Source of the DNA: Larix sibirica
Lineage: Eukaryota; Streptophyta; Pinopsida; Pinales; Pinaceae
DNA: 17,638 nt
Direction: 5' to 3'
Assembly: GCA_004151065.3 (NCBI GenBank)
Contig: NWUY0300061224.1
Coordinates: 27,117 to 44,754, forward strand
Shown piece after piece: positions 15,964 through 17,638 of the stretch. The position numbers were made by a program, and so were the translations under genes. Position 1 is the first letter of the stretch; every line of letters starts with the position of its first letter. The notes under the pieces are model-generated. The model was given only the letters and a program-made list of their open reading frames with translations, was not told the origin of the DNA and ran no database searches.

Positions 15964-16167
15964 GTCTTGGTGTTTTTAATGAATAAATATTCATTTATTA
16001 AATAAAATATTTAATAAAAAATAAATTTTATAAAATAATTTTTTTAATACATATTGATATTTGATATGGTTTTTTGCTTTCATTTATAGGGTTGAATTTT
16101 TTTAATTAAAAAAAATATTTTTATTGACAGATTAATATTTAATTTAACTCATTTTTCTTTTTGAAAT
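15964..16167. other. A+T-rich flank, nothing recognised
   Basis: Mostly A/T homopolymer runs between the tandem array and the target site of the next retro-unit. Confidence 0.5.
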
Positions 16168-16185
16168 AAGAATGTGTATACACAC
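16168..16185. repeat. Target-site duplication, left copy (18 bp)
   Basis: AAGAATGTGTATACACAC matches 17473-17490 (AAGAATGTGTATATACAC) with a single C/T mismatch, flanking the plus-strand retro-unit. Confidence 0.75.
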
Positions 16186-17182
16186 ATCGAGATGCGGGTG
16201 AAGCTTTGAGAGAGGTGGCAAGTGGGACGATACGTGGCGGGGAACCCACCCACGATCTTGTTGAACATTTATGATGGTGGGCATTAATGCTTGTTCGGTG
16301 AAGATGACGATTGTTTGGTTCATGTTGGGGAAAGTGATGGCAGTGGCCCCTATGTACTACCCCTGGTACAACAGGAGTATCGTTGCGTGGGAAATTATGG
16401 TAGAGATTGGATACGCTACCCTCCAACATGCAAACTGGTATGGCATTGAAGATTGGTCTTGTCAAAGCTCCATGATGAGGTATGTGTTGCGTGGATCATT
16501 CTTTGCAATGCCAATATAGATTGGGGAGGAGCAGGATGGTTCTTTGTGAAGGTGATTATTTCTCTTACCCGTGTTAGAAGTAGGCTAGCATTGGACTCTG
16601 AGAGGAAGTGTCTTCAGGTTAATATGGCTTGCATAGGTGGTCAGTCTAGGCAAGGGGGTATGGGACGAAAGAAGATGGGGGCTTCTCGTGTCTTGCGTGA
16701 GCAAAGATGTGCAATAGAGGCATCCTTCCTCTATTGTGACCATGTTCCTGTTGAGATGCAGTCGGAAATGGAGGAAGTGGAGCAAGGCATCTGGGAAGAA
16801 GTGGAGGAGGGTGTTCCAAAGGAGGACTCGATTGTTACGTAGGAATGGGTCCAGGACCTGGGTTCAACAAGAGGCCACCTCTCCCAATATGACCGAACTG
16901 TGGCCTTGTACTAGGTTATGAAAAACATGTTGGCTAGAATTATTTCGGAGAAAAGGGACAAATATAGTGCGAACGAGGAGCGTGCTAAATACTAGAAGGA
17001 GCACTATTATGACAATTGGTTGATGCACAAGTAGGTGGACATGATAGTGATTAAACTGGGGATTTCATTATCCCCTTCCCCCGTTCCTGGGAGTATGGTT
17101 ACTTGTGGTATGTAGTTGTCGGTCGAATTTGTCCAACGCGCGAATGCCAAGCATGGACCTTCTTCTTCATGCAGAATGCAGT
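16186..17182 (+). pseudogene. Roughly 330-codon decayed frame, no frameshift, unrecognised
   Basis: One frame runs the whole length, interrupted only by stop codons: TGA 16207, a TAA and a TGA before 16450, then five TAG after 16840. Segments include CLFGEDDDCLVHVGESDGSG, YVLPLVQQEYRCVGNYGRDW, RLVLSKLHDEVCVAWIIL, IISLTRVRSRLALDSERKC, SRQGGMGRKKMGASRVLREQ, MQSEMEEVEQGIWEEVEEGV, VMKNMLARIISEKRDKY and KEHYYDNWLMHK. Residues 90-220 are open. All the stops are explained by C-to-T or G-to-A changes of CGA, CAA, CAG or TGG. The layout is an acidic N-terminal part, a hydrophobic centre, a basic patch, a glutamate-rich stretch and a helical C-terminal part. No known family is recognised. Confidence 0.5.
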
Positions 17183-17472
17183 AATGTTGGCTTCTTTCGG
17201 TTTGAGGTTTCTCCTGGATTTTGTCTATCTATGTAATAGTTTGGCTCATGTTTTTGCATAAAAGGAAGATTCTTTGTATTAAACTTGATTTGGGTCTTTC
17301 CTTGTTTACTCCTCTGGAGCGGGGCTTCTATTTCTTTTTGGGAAGATGGGATTATCGCTTATTTTGGAACCTTAGTTCAATTTTGTAGGATGGGGGACAA
17401 TCTGTTTTGCTTCAGTATGCCTTGTACATTTTATGTTTCAATATAATAAATCTCTTTCTTACTTACAAAAGA
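16186..17472 (+). mobile_element. Retro-unit with 18-bp TSD and LINE-like 3' end
   Basis: The unit is less A+T-rich than its flanks and is bounded by an 18-bp near-perfect duplication. It ends TTTCAATATAATAAATCTC, then TTTCTTACTTACAAAAG, resembling the ends of the units at 556 and 13086. The first kilobase is a decayed reading frame; 17180-17472 looks like a 3' untranslated region with an AATAAA-type signal. The short A tail and TSD imply LINE-driven insertion. No RT is visible. It is either a processed pseudogene of a host gene or a non-autonomous element. Confidence 0.72.
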
Positions 17473-17490
17473 AAGAATGTGTATATACAC
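17473..17490. repeat. Target-site duplication, right copy (18 bp)
   Basis: Immediately follows the ACTTACAAAAG end of the retro-unit; 17 of 18 bases match 16168-16185. Confidence 0.75.
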
Positions 17491-17638
17491 TATATAATAA
17501 ATATGCGATGAAAAATAAAAATATGCACTTTTTAAATTTTGTAATATATTAATATTTATAACTTTAAATTTTTATAGTTGTTTCGCAAGCAAAATAAATT
17601 GTAAAGATTTTATTGCACCGAGTGAAACGAGGTGCTCT
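17491..17638. other. A+T-rich DNA to window end
   Basis: No gene. The last 25 bases (TTGCACCGAGTGAAACGAGG and what follows) are GC-richer and may start another element cut off by the window edge. Confidence 0.4.

Overview
The window looks like repeat-rich intergenic DNA from a plant with a large genome, probably a gymnosperm, though the species cannot be fixed from sequence alone. The reasons are: strong A+T richness; no intact protein gene; a plant-type LINE carrying a zf-RVT linker and a C-terminal RNase H domain; tRNA-derived SINE heads; telo-box motifs (AAACCCTAA); and many short tandem duplications. Nothing is prokaryotic, and I see no CRISPR array, rRNA or intact tRNA gene.

Layout. 1-555 is unannotated A+T-rich DNA. 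556-1923 (minus) is a retroposed unit with a poly(A) tail, a decayed reading frame and a 15-bp target-site duplication (TSD). 1915-2058 is a 73-bp tandem duplication that includes that element's 5' junction. 2060-4400 is gene-free and holds several minisatellite-like repeats plus a perfect 19-bp-arm hairpin (3361-3404). About 4400-6962 (minus) is a decayed LINE: RT thumb, zf-RVT and RNase H can all be read, with stops, frameshifts and lost catalytic residues. 7000-10690 holds only short tandem repeats and telo-box repeats. 10700-10963 and 11493-11757 are the arms of a large imperfect inverted repeat. The right arm belongs to a poly(A)-tailed retrocopy (about 11320-11759, minus). The left arm leads into a possible first exon at 10970. 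A second, weaker retrocopy lies at 11774-12028.

12750-12850 carries a tRNA-like SINE head (plus). 13086-about 14440 (minus) is another decayed coding unit with a LINE-type 3' end. 14440-14860 holds two diverged tRNA-derived SINE copies in tandem (minus). 15690-15963 is a 58-63-bp tandem array. 16186-17472 (plus) is a retroposed unit bounded by an 18-bp TSD and carrying a roughly 330-codon frame broken only by stop codons. The rest is A+T-rich with nothing recognisable.

No genes work together here as a pathway. The coherent theme is target-primed retrotransposition: one LINE relic, several units of 1.3-1.4 kb or shorter that end in similar A+T-rich, CTTAC-containing motifs followed by oligo(A), and SINEs. 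Cytosine-deamination-type decay and local tandem duplication came on top. The most distinctive observations are the shared 3' termini of three unrelated-looking coding retro-units, the inverted repeat that pairs a retrocopy with a CpG-richer relative 0.5 kb away, and the unusual density of two- to four-copy tandem duplications.
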